Shown one piece after another: positions 15,967-25,689 of a stretch of 64,000 nucleotides of DNA (the first letter of the stretch is position 1; the number at the start of each line of letters is the position of its first letter). The position numbers were made by a program, and so were the translations under genes. Source of the stretch: an uncultured Cellulosilyticum sp. (lineage in GTDB: Bacteria > Bacillota > Clostridia > Lachnospirales > Cellulosilyticaceae); NCBI GenBank assembly GCA_934725855.1, contig CAKVCL010000007.1, positions 1-64,000 of the forward strand, given 5' to 3'. The notes under the pieces are model-generated. The model saw only the letters and a list, made by a program, of their open reading frames with translations. It searched no databases and was not told the origin of the DNA.

Positions 15967-17916
15967 ATGCATAGTGATATTTCTCTTTGTTTAAAGAGAA
16001 GAATTTTTATGCTCATGATAGGTTTTATGGGACTATTTATGATAATGTCCATTCGTTTAGGGTATATGCAGCTTTATGAAGGAAAAACTTTACAAGAACT
16101 AGCCAATGAGCAACAGACAAGGGACCGTACGATTACACCTACGAGAGGGAAGATCTATGATCGTCATCTGAATGTACTCGCTCAAAGTGCGTCTGTCGCT
16201 ACCATTGGTGTAGTACATGCCCAAATACAAGATCCCGAAAGAGTGGCTAAAGTTTTATCAGAGCACTTACAAATGGACTATGATAAAGTTTATAAAAAAG
16301 TCACCAAAGTGGTTGCTTTTGAACGCATTGCGACCAAAGTGGATAAGTCGGTGGCGGATGAAATCCGTGCTTTAAATCTATCTGGCGTAAAAGTAGATGA
16401 AGATTCAAAGCGTTATTATCCGTTTAACACGCTAGCGTCACAGACCATTGGCTTTGTAGGAAAAGATAATCAAGGCATTATTGGACTTGAAGTGAAATAT
16501 GACAGCTATTTAAAAGGGACGCCAGGCAAGATTCTAATGGAAACGAATGGGAAGGGTGAACGCCGAGAAGAGGAAGTAGAAGTTCGTATTGAACCAATGA
16601 ATGGAAACCATTTAGTGACTACACTCGATTTAACTTTGCAGCAGTATGCTGAACAAGCCATAGAAAAAGCAGTCACTATGAAAGAAGCTAGACGTGGCGC
16701 TATTATTATGATGAACCCTCAAAATGGAGAGATCTATGCTTTAGCCATTAAGCCAGATTTTAATTTAAATGAACCATTTACGATTCAATCCGATGAAACA
16801 AGCACTGATTGGGAGATGATGACAGAAAGTGAAAAACAAAATGCCTTAAATCAAATGTGGCGAAATTTTACAATTAATGATACATATGAACCAGGGTCTA
16901 CCTTTAAAGTATTTACTTCAGCAATGGGCCTAGAGGAAGGTGTGGTGGAGGAAAACAGTCCATTTAATTGCACGGGGAGTAAAACTGTAGCAGGACGCAC
17001 CATTAAGTGTTGGAGAAGCCCACGCTGTCATGGCGCAGAGACTTTCGTTCAAGGGGTACAAAATTCCTGCAATCCGGTGTTTATGGAGGTTGCTGAACGA
17101 ATTGGGGCAAGTAAGTTTTATGATTATATGATTAAATTTGGATTTAAGTCTAAAACAAACATAGATTTACCAGGTGAAGCAGTGGGTATTTTACATAGTA
17201 AAAATAATATTGGACCAGTTGAACTAGCGACGATGTCTTTTGGTCAGTCTTTTCAAATTACGCCGATGCAATTGCTGTCAGCTGCAGCAGCTGCTGTTAA
17301 TGGGGGATACAAAGTGACACCCCACTGTGGCAAAGCGGTTATCGATGACGCACAAAATGTGGTAACTACCTTTGATTTTGGTCAAGGAGAACAAATTATT
17401 TCAACCCAAACAAGTCAGCGATTAAAAAAGATTTTGGAGAGCGTAGTGGCTGAAGGAGGTGGCCATAAAGCTTATATTCCTGGGTATCATATTGGGGGTA
17501 AAACGGCTACTTCTCAAAAGTTACCTAGAGGTTCAGGAAAATATACCGCTTCATTTATGGCATTTGCACCAGCTGATAATCCAAAGATTATGGCACTTGT
17601 TATTATTGATGAACCCAAAGGGACTTATTATGGTGGGGTGATTGCTGGCCCTGTGATGCAAGAAATATTAAGCAATGCATTACCTTATTTAGGGATAGAG
17701 CCTGATTATTCAGTAGAGGAACTAAAAGATGAAACGTTACAAAAGATAACGGTTCCAGACTTTAGAGGCTTAACTATAAAGGAAGCAAAGAAAATAGCAA
17801 GTGAAGCAAAGATTGGAGTAGAGGTTCAAGGAGAAGGTGAGGTAGTCACTTCCCAATTTCCATTGCCAGAAGAGTCTGTTAATCAGACCACAAAAATTAT
17901 TTTATATACACAGTAG
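15967..17916 (+). CDS. spoVD: Stage V sporulation protein D-like transpeptidase (SpoVD)
   Basis: SpoVD is a class B PBP that makes spore cortex peptidoglycan in the outer forespore membrane. The 649-aa protein has a transmembrane anchor (about 13-33), a PBP dimer domain, the transpeptidase domain and one PASTA domain (about 590-648), as in SpoVD and unlike its neighbour with two. Ser311-T-F-Lys314 and Ser367-C-Asn369 are present. The third motif reads Lys512-Thr-Ala instead of Lys-Thr-Gly. The gene lies directly after the septal PBP and before murE, as in Bacillus. Its ribosome binding site is buried in a hairpin, which suggests separate control. Confidence 0.9.
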   Translation: MHSDISLCLKRRIFMLMIGFMGLFMIMSIRLGYMQLYEGKTLQELANEQQTRDRTITPTRGKIYDRHLNVLAQSASVATIGVVHAQIQDPERVAKVLSEHLQMDYDKVYKKVTKVVAFERIATKVDKSVADEIRALNLSGVKVDEDSKRYYPFNTLASQTIGFVGKDNQGIIGLEVKYDSYLKGTPGKILMETNGKGERREEEVEVRIEPMNGNHLVTTLDLTLQQYAEQAIEKAVTMKEARRGAIIMMNPQNGEIYALAIKPDFNLNEPFTIQSDETSTDWEMMTESEKQNALNQMWRNFTINDTYEPGSTFKVFTSAMGLEEGVVEENSPFNCTGSKTVAGRTIKCWRSPRCHGAETFVQGVQNSCNPVFMEVAERIGASKFYDYMIKFGFKSKTNIDLPGEAVGILHSKNNIGPVELATMSFGQSFQITPMQLLSAAAAAVNGGYKVTPHCGKAVIDDAQNVVTTFDFGQGEQIISTQTSQRLKKILESVVAEGGGHKAYIPGYHIGGKTATSQKLPRGSGKYTASFMAFAPADNPKIMALVIIDEPKGTYYGGVIAGPVMQEILSNALPYLGIEPDYSVEELKDETLQKITVPDFRGLTIKEAKKIASEAKIGVEVQGEGEVVTSQFPLPEESVNQTTKIILYTQ

Positions 17917-17941
17917 AACGCTTTTTTCTAGAACAGACTCG

Positions 17942-17950
17942 TGATATAAT
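17942..17950 (+). promoter_or_regulatory. Putative extended -10 promoter of murE
   Basis: TGA-TATAAT at 17942-17950 is an extended -10 element; the -35 region (TTTTTC) is poor. It would give murE-murF-mraY-murD vegetative expression independent of spoVD. Confidence 0.5.
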
Positions 17951-17977
17951 AACAAATGATATAAAAGGAGGGTTACC

Positions 17978-19432
17978 ATGAAACTTAAAGATTTATTATT
18001 AGGAATGGATTATACATGTATAACAGGTAACACAGAACAAGAAATTGATCAAGTGATTTATGATTCACGTATTAAAACGCAAAAAGGGTTATTTATTGCC
18101 ATAGAAGGCTATCAAACAGATGGCCACAAATACATTGCATCAGCCATTGAAAATGGAGCACGTGCAATCATTGTTCAAAAACCCGTTCGTGTTGACAATC
18201 AAGAGGTCACCGTTATTCAAACAGAAGATACAAGACTTGCGATGGCACTTATTGCACGTAACGAATATGGGCACCCTTCCGACCAGTTTCAACTTGTAGG
18301 GGTAACGGGAACCAATGGTAAAACAAGTATTACGTTTTTATTAGGTCAAATATTAGAAGCCTATCACAAAAAAATAGGGATTATCGGAACGATTGAAAAT
18401 CGTATTGGTTCACAAGTACTTAAAGCAGAACGTACCACACCAGAATCTTTAGATCTACAACGTCTGTTTAGAAAAATGGCAGATGAAAGAGTAGATGTGG
18501 CGATGATGGAAGTTTCTTCTCATGCCTTGGCATTAAAAAGAACCGTAGGCTCTAATTTTAAAGTAGGCATTTTTACAAATTTAACACAAGACCACTTAGA
18601 TTTTCATAAGACTATGGAAAATTACGCAAAAGCTAAGGCAAAATTATTTAAAGCCTGTGAAGTAGGGATTGTCAATCAAGATAGTGACTATATTGATTTA
18701 ATCATGGAAGGGGCAACTTGTCAGTTAGTAACCTATGGCATTGACCATCCATCAGATTATCATGCCAAAAATATTGAAATTACGGCTACAGGTGTAACCT
18801 ATGATTTACAGGCACCAGAAGGATCATTTAAAGTGAGTGTACCAATTCCAGGGAAATTCACCGTTTATAATACTTTAGCCGTGATTGCAGCAGCAAGACA
18901 ATTAGGGTTAGAAATGTCTCAGATTATTGAAACTTTAAGAAATGTTAAAGGGGTACCAGGTCGTGTACAGTCGTTTAGTTCAACAAAGGGTTATAGTGTT
19001 CTAGTGGATTATGCTCATACACCAGATGGTCTTGAAAATGTATTAGAAACCATTAAGGAATTTGCAAAAGGGCGTATCATTACTGTATTTGGTTGCGGTG
19101 GCGATCGGGATACCACTAAAAGACCGATTATGGGAAAAATTGCAGCAACTTATTCCGATCATGTGATTATCACTTCGGATAATCCAAGAACAGAAGACCC
19201 TAATCAAATCCTAGATCAAATCGAAGTAGGGGTAAAAGCGTTAGCAAGTCATTATGATAAAATTGAAAATCGTGAAATGGCTATTCGATTAGCCCTCCAA
19301 GAAGCCAAAAAAGATGATGTAGTACTCATTGCAGGTAAAGGGCATGAAAATTATCAAATCTTAAAAGATCGCATTATTCATTTTGATGACTGTGAAGTGG
19401 TAAGAAATTATTTGCAGGAGGAACAAAAATGA
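17978..19432 (+). CDS. murE: UDP-MurNAc-tripeptide synthetase MurE, meso-DAP type
   Basis: MurE adds the third residue to UDP-MurNAc-L-Ala-D-Glu in the cytoplasm. The 484-aa protein has the Mur ligase ATP motif GVTGTNGKTS, the central MEVSSHAL and TNLTQDHLDFHKTM blocks, and the C-terminal DNPR motif at 401-404 (SDNPRTEDP). DNPR marks meso-diaminopimelate specificity, so the cell wall is of the DAP type. A strong ribosome binding site AAAAGGAGGG precedes ATG 17978. The stop overlaps the murF start by 4 nt (ATGA), which implies translational coupling. Confidence 0.97.
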   Translation: MKLKDLLLGMDYTCITGNTEQEIDQVIYDSRIKTQKGLFIAIEGYQTDGHKYIASAIENGARAIIVQKPVRVDNQEVTVIQTEDTRLAMALIARNEYGHPSDQFQLVGVTGTNGKTSITFLLGQILEAYHKKIGIIGTIENRIGSQVLKAERTTPESLDLQRLFRKMADERVDVAMMEVSSHALALKRTVGSNFKVGIFTNLTQDHLDFHKTMENYAKAKAKLFKACEVGIVNQDSDYIDLIMEGATCQLVTYGIDHPSDYHAKNIEITATGVTYDLQAPEGSFKVSVPIPGKFTVYNTLAVIAAARQLGLEMSQIIETLRNVKGVPGRVQSFSSTKGYSVLVDYAHTPDGLENVLETIKEFAKGRIITVFGCGGDRDTTKRPIMGKIAATYSDHVIITSDNPRTEDPNQILDQIEVGVKALASHYDKIENREMAIRLALQEAKKDDVVLIAGKGHENYQILKDRIIHFDDCEVVRNYLQEEQK

Positions 19433-20799
19433 GGTTAAGCGTTCAAGACATAGCACAGGCCGTTCAGGGTGAGCTTTTAAATCAAAATGCTGAGCAAGTA
19501 ATGATTTTAGAAATGACTACAGATTCAAGAAAGACGTTAACAAGTGGGCTTTTTATCCCCTTAAAAGGAGAAAAATTTGATGGTCATGATTTTATCCCTC
19601 AAGTTTATGATAAAGGAGCTATTGCAACGTTAACAATGGATAAAAAGGTAGTAGATGAACGCCTAGTGACGATTTGGGTAGAAGATACACAAAAAGCGCT
19701 TTTAGATCTGGCTAGATTCTATAGAAGTCAATTTGAAATTCCTGTCATTGGCATTACCGGAAGCGTTGGAAAAACCAGCACAAAAGAAATCATTGCTGCT
19801 ACATTAAGTGGTAAGTGGCAAGTTCATAAAACACAGGGAAACTTTAATAATGAAATTGGTTTGCCACTTACTTTGTTTGGACTTAATGAAACCCATCAAG
19901 CAGCCGTCATTGAGATGGGGATGAATCATTTTGGTGAAATCCATAAGTTATCAACGACTGCAAAACCAGATGTAGCGGTAATCACCAATGTTGGCACATC
20001 ACATATTGAAAACCTTGGCAGTAGAGAAGGCATCTTAAAAGCAAAACTTGAGATATTAGATGGATTAAATCCCAAGGGCCTTTTAGTGATTAATGGAGAT
20101 AATGATTTATTAAGTACACTTAAAGAGGTGGGTGTTTCTAAAGTAACTTATGGATTAAATGACAAAAATGATTATTGGGCTAAGAATATGACTCAGGAAG
20201 GTCTATATACGATGGCAGAGGTAATTAGTCCACATCGCCATTACAAAATAAAGATTAAGGCGCTTGGTGAGCATATGGTCTACAATACTTTAGCTGCCAT
20301 TGCGGTTGCAGAATATTATAAGTTAAGTGAAGCAGAAATCTTAAAAGGTTTATCAAGTTATGAACCGACTAAGATGCGTATGCAAATTAGTGTGCTTAAA
20401 AATGGACTGACAGTTATGAATGATACGTACAATGCAAGTCCCGATTCCATGAAAGCCGCATTAAAAGTTTTAAAAGCTTATGTTTCCAAAGGCCGTAAAG
20501 TAGCGGTTCTAGGGGATATGTTTGAAATGGGTGATTTTGCTCCCAAGCTCCATCAAGAAGTCGGCGAATTTGCTAGTAGCATAGGCATTGATTTGCTTAT
20601 CGCAGTGGGGAGTCTTGCAAAACATATTGAATTAGGTTATCAAGAAGCGGGCGGCAAAGCGGTTTATTACTTTGAAACGAAAGAAGCCTTTATGAAAGCA
20701 ATGCAAGGCATTTTTCAAAAGGAGGATTGTGTGCTGTTTAAAGCTTCTAGAGGGATGCACTTTGAAACTTTAGTAGAAGAAGTGGGAAAGGTGAAATAA
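19429..20799 (+). CDS. murF: UDP-MurNAc-pentapeptide synthetase MurF
   Basis: MurF ligates D-Ala-D-Ala to the UDP-MurNAc-tripeptide. The 456-aa protein shows TDSRK in the N-terminal uridine-binding domain, the ATP-binding GITGSVGKTSTKE, EMGMNHFGEI, TNVGTSHIENLGS, and the C-terminal NDTYNASPDSM and LGDMFEMG motifs. Its ATG overlaps the murE stop, with GCAGGAGG just upstream. mraY starts 1 nt after its stop codon. The pathway order MurE-MurF-MraY is therefore kept in the operon order. Nothing unusual is seen. Confidence 0.97.
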   Translation: MRLSVQDIAQAVQGELLNQNAEQVMILEMTTDSRKTLTSGLFIPLKGEKFDGHDFIPQVYDKGAIATLTMDKKVVDERLVTIWVEDTQKALLDLARFYRSQFEIPVIGITGSVGKTSTKEIIAATLSGKWQVHKTQGNFNNEIGLPLTLFGLNETHQAAVIEMGMNHFGEIHKLSTTAKPDVAVITNVGTSHIENLGSREGILKAKLEILDGLNPKGLLVINGDNDLLSTLKEVGVSKVTYGLNDKNDYWAKNMTQEGLYTMAEVISPHRHYKIKIKALGEHMVYNTLAAIAVAEYYKLSEAEILKGLSSYEPTKMRMQISVLKNGLTVMNDTYNASPDSMKAALKVLKAYVSKGRKVAVLGDMFEMGDFAPKLHQEVGEFASSIGIDLLIAVGSLAKHIELGYQEAGGKAVYYFETKEAFMKAMQGIFQKEDCVLFKASRGMHFETLVEEVGKVK

Positions 20800-20800
20800 A

Positions 20801-21754
20801 ATGATTCATGAAGCCATTTATGCCGTATTAATTGCATTCTTCTTAAATATTGTGATTAGTCCTTTTGCAATTCCTTTGTTGCATAAACTTAAATTTGGAC
20901 AGAATGTAAGGGAAGATGGCCCCAAGGCACATTTAAAAAAAGCAGGAACTCCTACTATGGGTGGCATCATTATTTTAATGAGTATTTTAATGACTTCCTT
21001 TGTATTTTTAAAAGGAAATAAGGCGGTTCAAACGATTTTATTTGTTACGGTAGGGTTTGGACTGATTGGGTTTATCGATGACTATATTAAAGTAATCAAA
21101 AAACGGTCTTTAGGATTAACGGTTTTACAAAAGCTCATATTACAGCTTATAGTGGCTTGTATATTTGCTTATTTAGTAGCGAACTATGTAGGACTTGATA
21201 CATGCATGATGATGCCCTTTATGCATCAAAAGACTTGGGATTTAGGCGCGTTTTATTGGCCTTTTCTCGTTTTTACCGTACTGGCTGTAGTGAATGCAGT
21301 CAATCTCACAGATGGGATGGATGGACTTGCAGCAAGCGTCACACTGCTAGTCGCTACCTTTTGGGCAGCTGTTGCACTGAGCTTTAAAAGTGAAACCATT
21401 CCTATTGCCGCTGCTACAGTAGGCAGTTTACTAGGATTTTTACTTTTTAATAGTTATCCTGCAAGAGTGTTTATGGGAGATACAGGTTCCTTGGCGTTAG
21501 GTGGCTTTGTGGTGAGTATGGCCTTTATGTTAAAAATGCCACTTTTTATTTTGATTATAGGCGTTATTTATGTGATTGAAAATGTATCCGTTATGCTTCA
21601 AGTCATCTATTTTAAAAAAACAAAAAAACGATTGTTTAAGATGGCACCGATTCATCATCATTTTGAACTTGGTGGATGGCCTGAAACAAAGGTCGTTACA
21701 GTTTTTTCAATTATTACGGCAATGATGTGTTTAGTAGGTGTCATTGCGTTATAG
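20801..21754 (+). CDS. mraY: Phospho-MurNAc-pentapeptide transferase MraY
   Basis: MraY transfers phospho-MurNAc-pentapeptide to undecaprenyl phosphate, making lipid I at the inner membrane face. The 317-aa polytopic protein has about ten transmembrane helices. Diagnostic motifs are AHLKKAGTPTMGG, GFIDDYIKV (the Asp pair that binds magnesium), VNLTDGMDGLA, FMGDTGSLALGG and the cytoplasmic MAPIHHHFELGGWPE histidine loop. It follows murF by 1 nt and precedes murD by 13 nt. Length is typical for Firmicutes. Confidence 0.97.
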   Translation: MIHEAIYAVLIAFFLNIVISPFAIPLLHKLKFGQNVREDGPKAHLKKAGTPTMGGIIILMSILMTSFVFLKGNKAVQTILFVTVGFGLIGFIDDYIKVIKKRSLGLTVLQKLILQLIVACIFAYLVANYVGLDTCMMMPFMHQKTWDLGAFYWPFLVFTVLAVVNAVNLTDGMDGLAASVTLLVATFWAAVALSFKSETIPIAAATVGSLLGFLLFNSYPARVFMGDTGSLALGGFVVSMAFMLKMPLFILIIGVIYVIENVSVMLQVIYFKKTKKRLFKMAPIHHHFELGGWPETKVVTVFSIITAMMCLVGVIAL

Positions 21755-21767
21755 GGAGGAAAAGTAA

Positions 21768-23141
21768 GTGGAGATTAAAGACAAACAAGTATTAGTCATA
21801 GGAAATGCCCGTAGTGGTATAGGTGCTGCTAAACTAGCCAAGCATCAAGGGGCTAAAGTATGTATTTATGATGCAAAACCTTATGAAAAATGGTCTTTAG
21901 AAATGCAGCAAAAAATAGAGGAGATGAAAGCCAAAGGAATAGACTACGCTTTAGGCTTTGAGCCACAGGTAGAAAACTTTGATTTATTGGTTTTAAGTCC
22001 AGGGGTTTCTCCAGAAATTGAACTCGTGCAAAAAGCAAAAAGTGCAGGAGTAGTCATTACGGGTGAGTTTGAGTTTGCTTCATGGTATTGCAGTGCCCCT
22101 ATTGTAGCGATTACTGGGACAAATGGAAAAACTACCACCACGACCTTAGTGGGAGAAATGATGAAAAAATATAACCCACAAACTTATGTGGTAGGCAATA
22201 TTGGAAATGCTTTTAGTGAAGCAGCCACCACAATACCAGCTGATGGTATTGTGGTGGCTGAAGTCAGCAGTTTTCAATTAGAAACCGCTTATTCATTTCA
22301 TCCAAGAGTAAGTGCCCTTCTTAACATTACCCCTGATCATTTAAATCGTCATAAAACGATGGAAAACTATTGTCAAGCTAAATATCAAATTTTTGCAAAT
22401 CAAAAGCCTGAAGATTACACCGTTTTAAATAGCAAAGATGCGTATTTTGAGGAAGCAAAATCACACGTTAAAGGAAAACTTATTGAATTTTCATCTGTAC
22501 AAGTGCTTAAATGTGGGGTTTATTTAAAAGGACAGGAGTTATGTGAAAACTTAACAGGTGTTGAACACGCAGTTTGCACAGTGGATGAATTAAAAATTAA
22601 AGGGACCCACAATGTGGAAAATGCTTTAGCGGCTATTGCCATTGGGCTTGCATTTGGTGTGCCTTCCAATATTATTCGTCAGGTACTGATTCACTTTAAA
22701 GGCGTAGAACACCGTACAGAATTTGTCACAACGAAAAGAGGCGTGGACTTCTTTAATGATTCCAAAGCAACCAATACGGATGCAGCCATTGCCGGTTTAG
22801 TAGGGTTAAGTGTTTTAAATAAACCGATTCGACTGATTGCAGGTGGGATGGATAAAAAGATTAGTTTTGCTGATTGGGTAAAGCTTTTTAAAGGTCGTGT
22901 TGCAAAAGTTTACATTATTGGTGAAACCAAAGGGCAAATTGTAGAGGAATGCATCGCACAAGGATATACAGAGTATGCAACTTATGAAACCTTAGAAGAA
23001 GCCATTCAAAGTGCTTATGATGAAAGTCATGCAGGAGAGTGCATTCTGCTTTCACCTGCCTGTGCAAGTTGGGATATGTTTGAAAGTTATGAGGTAAGAG
23101 GAAGACTCTTTAAGGATTTTGTAAACCACTTGGAAGGATGA
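21768..23141 (+). CDS. murD: UDP-MurNAc-L-Ala:D-Glu ligase MurD
   Basis: MurD adds D-glutamate to UDP-MurNAc-L-Ala. The 457-aa protein has the N-terminal Rossmann GNARSGIGAAKLA, the DLLVLSPGVSPE segment, the ATP-binding ITGTNGKTTTTTL, VAEVSSFQLE, NITPDHLNRH and the C-terminal NDSKATNTDAA and SPACASWDMF motifs. The start is GTG at 21768 with GGGAGGAAA upstream. It acts before MurE in the pathway although its gene lies after mraY. murC, which supplies its substrate, is not in this window. Confidence 0.97.
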   Translation: MEIKDKQVLVIGNARSGIGAAKLAKHQGAKVCIYDAKPYEKWSLEMQQKIEEMKAKGIDYALGFEPQVENFDLLVLSPGVSPEIELVQKAKSAGVVITGEFEFASWYCSAPIVAITGTNGKTTTTTLVGEMMKKYNPQTYVVGNIGNAFSEAATTIPADGIVVAEVSSFQLETAYSFHPRVSALLNITPDHLNRHKTMENYCQAKYQIFANQKPEDYTVLNSKDAYFEEAKSHVKGKLIEFSSVQVLKCGVYLKGQELCENLTGVEHAVCTVDELKIKGTHNVENALAAIAIGLAFGVPSNIIRQVLIHFKGVEHRTEFVTTKRGVDFFNDSKATNTDAAIAGLVGLSVLNKPIRLIAGGMDKKISFADWVKLFKGRVAKVYIIGETKGQIVEECIAQGYTEYATYETLEEAIQSAYDESHAGECILLSPACASWDMFESYEVRGRLFKDFVNHLEG

Positions 23142-23145
23142 GGAT

Positions 23146-24360
23146 ATGCAAACTGCAAAAACAACCAACCTTACACAAAAAAGAAAAAAAGTTAAGAAGT
23201 CTACACCTGATTTTTTATTGCTTGGCTTGATTATTGGGCTGGTAGCGTTTGGCGTGGTCATGGTATATAGTGCCAGTTATAACCATGCAGTAACTCAATT
23301 AGGAAAATCTCCCACTTATTTTGTTAAAAAACAACTTTTTATGGGGCTTGCTGGTATTGGAGTTATGTTATGGATTACCTTTCGATTTGATTATCATATT
23401 TGCACGAATCGGAAATTAGTCAAACTCTTTTATGCTGGGAGCGTTTTACTCGCTGCAAGTGTACGTTTTATTGGATTTGCAGCCAATGGTGCCAAAAGAT
23501 GGATTAATCTAGGGCCTATACAAATGCAGCCTTCAGAGATTGTAAAACTAGCCGTTATATTAATGGTTTCTTCTTATATTATTCGTAATCGTAAAACAAT
23601 GAATCAGTTACGTACCCGTATTATAGCATGGTTGATTGTAGGGGTACCTGCAGGTATTGTGACTGTGTTAGGGAGTAATTTAAGCTCAGGAATTGTTATT
23701 TTAGGGGTTGGGGCATTGATTATTTTTTCAGCAAGTCCTAAGATATGGTACTATTTCTGTTTAGCAGGATTAGGTATTTTACTAGTTGTGGGCGTACGTC
23801 AACTGGCAATTAATACTCCTCCAGGTCAGGATACGACCATTCCTATTGTAAAAGATATTTTACCTGCTTATCGTCTTGATCGAATTCGAGCTTGGATCAA
23901 TCCTTTTTTAGACAAACAAGGCGATGGGTATCAAACGGTCCAAGCACTTTATGCAGTAGGGTCAGGGGGGCTTTTTGGACGTGGATTATCACAAAGTATT
24001 CAAAAAACAGGATATATGCCGGAGCCTTATAATGATATTATCTTTGCCGTAATCTGTGAAGAATTAGGATTAGTAGGTGCACTTGTATTGATATTCGTTT
24101 ATTGTATTGTGGTGATACGAGGTATGGCTATAGCTATGAAAGCACCAGATTATGCAGGGTCATTTATTGCTATAGGGATAACTGGAATGGTGGGACTTCA
24201 AGCCATTATTAATATAGCGGTTAATACCAATGCGATTCCAACTACAGGAATGCAATTACCACTCATTAGTTATGGAGGAACGGCATTAGGCATTTTATTA
24301 GCCACATTAGGCTTACTGCTTAATATTTCTAGATTTTCAAATATAGAAAAGCTAGATTAA
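23146..24360 (+). CDS. ftsW: SEDS family glycosyltransferase FtsW (or SpoVE)
   Basis: SEDS proteins polymerise lipid II together with a cognate class B PBP. The 404-aa protein has about ten transmembrane helices after a basic 22-residue N-terminus. The motifs GAKRWINLGPIQMQPSE, GSNLSSGIVIL, GDGYQTVQALYAVGSGG and the C-terminal TNAIPTTGMQLPLISYGG are diagnostic of FtsW/SpoVE rather than RodA. It lies 4 nt after murD. Both the septal PBP and SpoVD are nearby candidate partners, so it might serve division, the spore cortex or both. murG, the usual next gene, is absent. Confidence 0.93.
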   Translation: MQTAKTTNLTQKRKKVKKSTPDFLLLGLIIGLVAFGVVMVYSASYNHAVTQLGKSPTYFVKKQLFMGLAGIGVMLWITFRFDYHICTNRKLVKLFYAGSVLLAASVRFIGFAANGAKRWINLGPIQMQPSEIVKLAVILMVSSYIIRNRKTMNQLRTRIIAWLIVGVPAGIVTVLGSNLSSGIVILGVGALIIFSASPKIWYYFCLAGLGILLVVGVRQLAINTPPGQDTTIPIVKDILPAYRLDRIRAWINPFLDKQGDGYQTVQALYAVGSGGLFGRGLSQSIQKTGYMPEPYNDIIFAVICEELGLVGALVLIFVYCIVVIRGMAIAMKAPDYAGSFIAIGITGMVGLQAIINIAVNTNAIPTTGMQLPLISYGGTALGILLATLGLLLNISRFSNIEKLD

Positions 24361-24378
24361 TCTGAAGTCACATATTTT

Positions 24379-24428
24379 CCCTTTCTGGAATATGATGGAT
24401 ATATAGAAGCTTACCTATTCCAGGAGGG
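24379..24428 (+). promoter_or_regulatory. Leader hairpin that sequesters the murA ribosome binding site
   Basis: CTGGAATA (24385-24392) is the exact complement of TATTCCAG (24416-24423), and CCCT (24379-24382) can extend the stem against AGGG (24425-24428). The murA Shine-Dalgarno GGAGGG (24423-24428) lies in the 3' arm. There is no T-run, so translational control rather than termination is the simpler reading. Confidence 0.55.
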
Positions 24429-24434
24429 TGAATC

Positions 24435-25685
24435 ATGAGTCAGTATGTAATTGAAGGAGGTAAGCGACTAGAAGGTGAATTGCAAGTTGATGGAAGTAAA
24501 AATGCAGTGCTGCCGATTATTGCAGCTACTTTATTGATAGAGGATATAGTTTATATTGAAAATTGTCCTAAAATATTAGACGTGATCATTATGACACAAA
24601 TTTTAGAGCAATTAGGCTGTCACATTCAATGGCAAGATCATACGTTAGTCATTGATACAAGACATTTAGAAACCTTTATACTCAATGAGTCACTTGTAAA
24701 GAAGATGCGTTCGTCCATTATTTTATTAGGTGCACTAATGGGACGATGCAAAGAAGCTCAGATTTGTCAACCCGGAGGTTGTCAGTTAGGCGCTAGACCG
24801 ATTGATTTACATCTAGAAGCTTTAAAAAAAATGAACGTTGTCATTTCTGAAAAAGATAAGATGATTTATTGTCAAACGCAACACCTTCAAGGCGCTACCA
24901 TAAATCTTAAGTTTCCAAGCGTAGGAGCCACAGAAAACATTATGTTGGCTGCAGTTAGGAGTAAAGGGATTACCATTATTCATAATGCAGCAAGAGAGCC
25001 AGAAATTGTTGACCTTCAAAACTTTTTAGTAAAATGCGGAGCAAAAGTTTTAGGGGCAGGTACTAAAACGATTATGATCCAAGGAGTTAGCAAGTTGTCT
25101 GGAACCTATTATCGCCCCATTTCAGATCGTATTATTGCTGGAACCTATTTAGTAGCAACGGCTATGACAAGAGGACAAATTGTGTTAGAGTCGATCTGCC
25201 CATCTCATTTAAGAGCGTTAATAGAAAAATTGATGCAGATGGGATGTAAAATAGATGAGGAGCAAGAAAGAATCATGTTAACTTGTCCAAAAGAGTTAAA
25301 AAGTGTTAATATTATAACAGAGCCTTATCCAGGGTTTCCAACGGATATGCAATCACAAATGATGTCTTTATTATGCACCTGCAAGCAGCCTAGCTTTATT
25401 AGGGAAAATTTATTTGAATCACGCTTTAAAATTGTAGAGGAATTAAAAAAGATGGGGGCTGATATTCGAGTCGAAAATTGTACGGCTTATATAGGTGGTT
25501 ATCAGCCATTACATGGTGAAACACTTTGTGCCAAAGATTTGCGTGGGGGTGCAGCACTTGTTTTGGCAGGGCTTGTGGCTAATGGAACTACGGTGGTAGA
25601 GCATATTGAGCATATTGAAAGAGGCTATCAAAATATTGTGTCAGATTTATCTAAGTTAGGCGCTGATATACGAGAAAGGAATTAA
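24435..25685 (+). CDS. murA: UDP-GlcNAc 1-carboxyvinyltransferase MurA
   Basis: MurA transfers enolpyruvate from PEP to UDP-GlcNAc, the first committed step of peptidoglycan synthesis and the fosfomycin target. The 416-aa protein has the substrate-binding DGSKNAVLPIIAA, the active-site cysteine loop PGGCQLGARPIDLHL (Cys near residue 115, so fosfomycin binding is possible), YPGFPTDMQ with the catalytic Asp, and LRGGAALVLAGLVA near the C-terminus. The family more often has Ala-Ile or similar after the Cys; Gln-Leu here is a mild variant. Firmicutes often carry two murA genes; which one this is cannot be told. Confidence 0.93.
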   Translation: MSQYVIEGGKRLEGELQVDGSKNAVLPIIAATLLIEDIVYIENCPKILDVIIMTQILEQLGCHIQWQDHTLVIDTRHLETFILNESLVKKMRSSIILLGALMGRCKEAQICQPGGCQLGARPIDLHLEALKKMNVVISEKDKMIYCQTQHLQGATINLKFPSVGATENIMLAAVRSKGITIIHNAAREPEIVDLQNFLVKCGAKVLGAGTKTIMIQGVSKLSGTYYRPISDRIIAGTYLVATAMTRGQIVLESICPSHLRALIEKLMQMGCKIDEEQERIMLTCPKELKSVNIITEPYPGFPTDMQSQMMSLLCTCKQPSFIRENLFESRFKIVEELKKMGADIRVENCTAYIGGYQPLHGETLCAKDLRGGAALVLAGLVANGTTVVEHIEHIERGYQNIVSDLSKLGADIRERN

Positions 25686-25689
25686 ATCA

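Noticed and set aside
17917..17977. Terminator between spoVD and murE
   Set aside because: No stable stem is found; only an extended -10 element.
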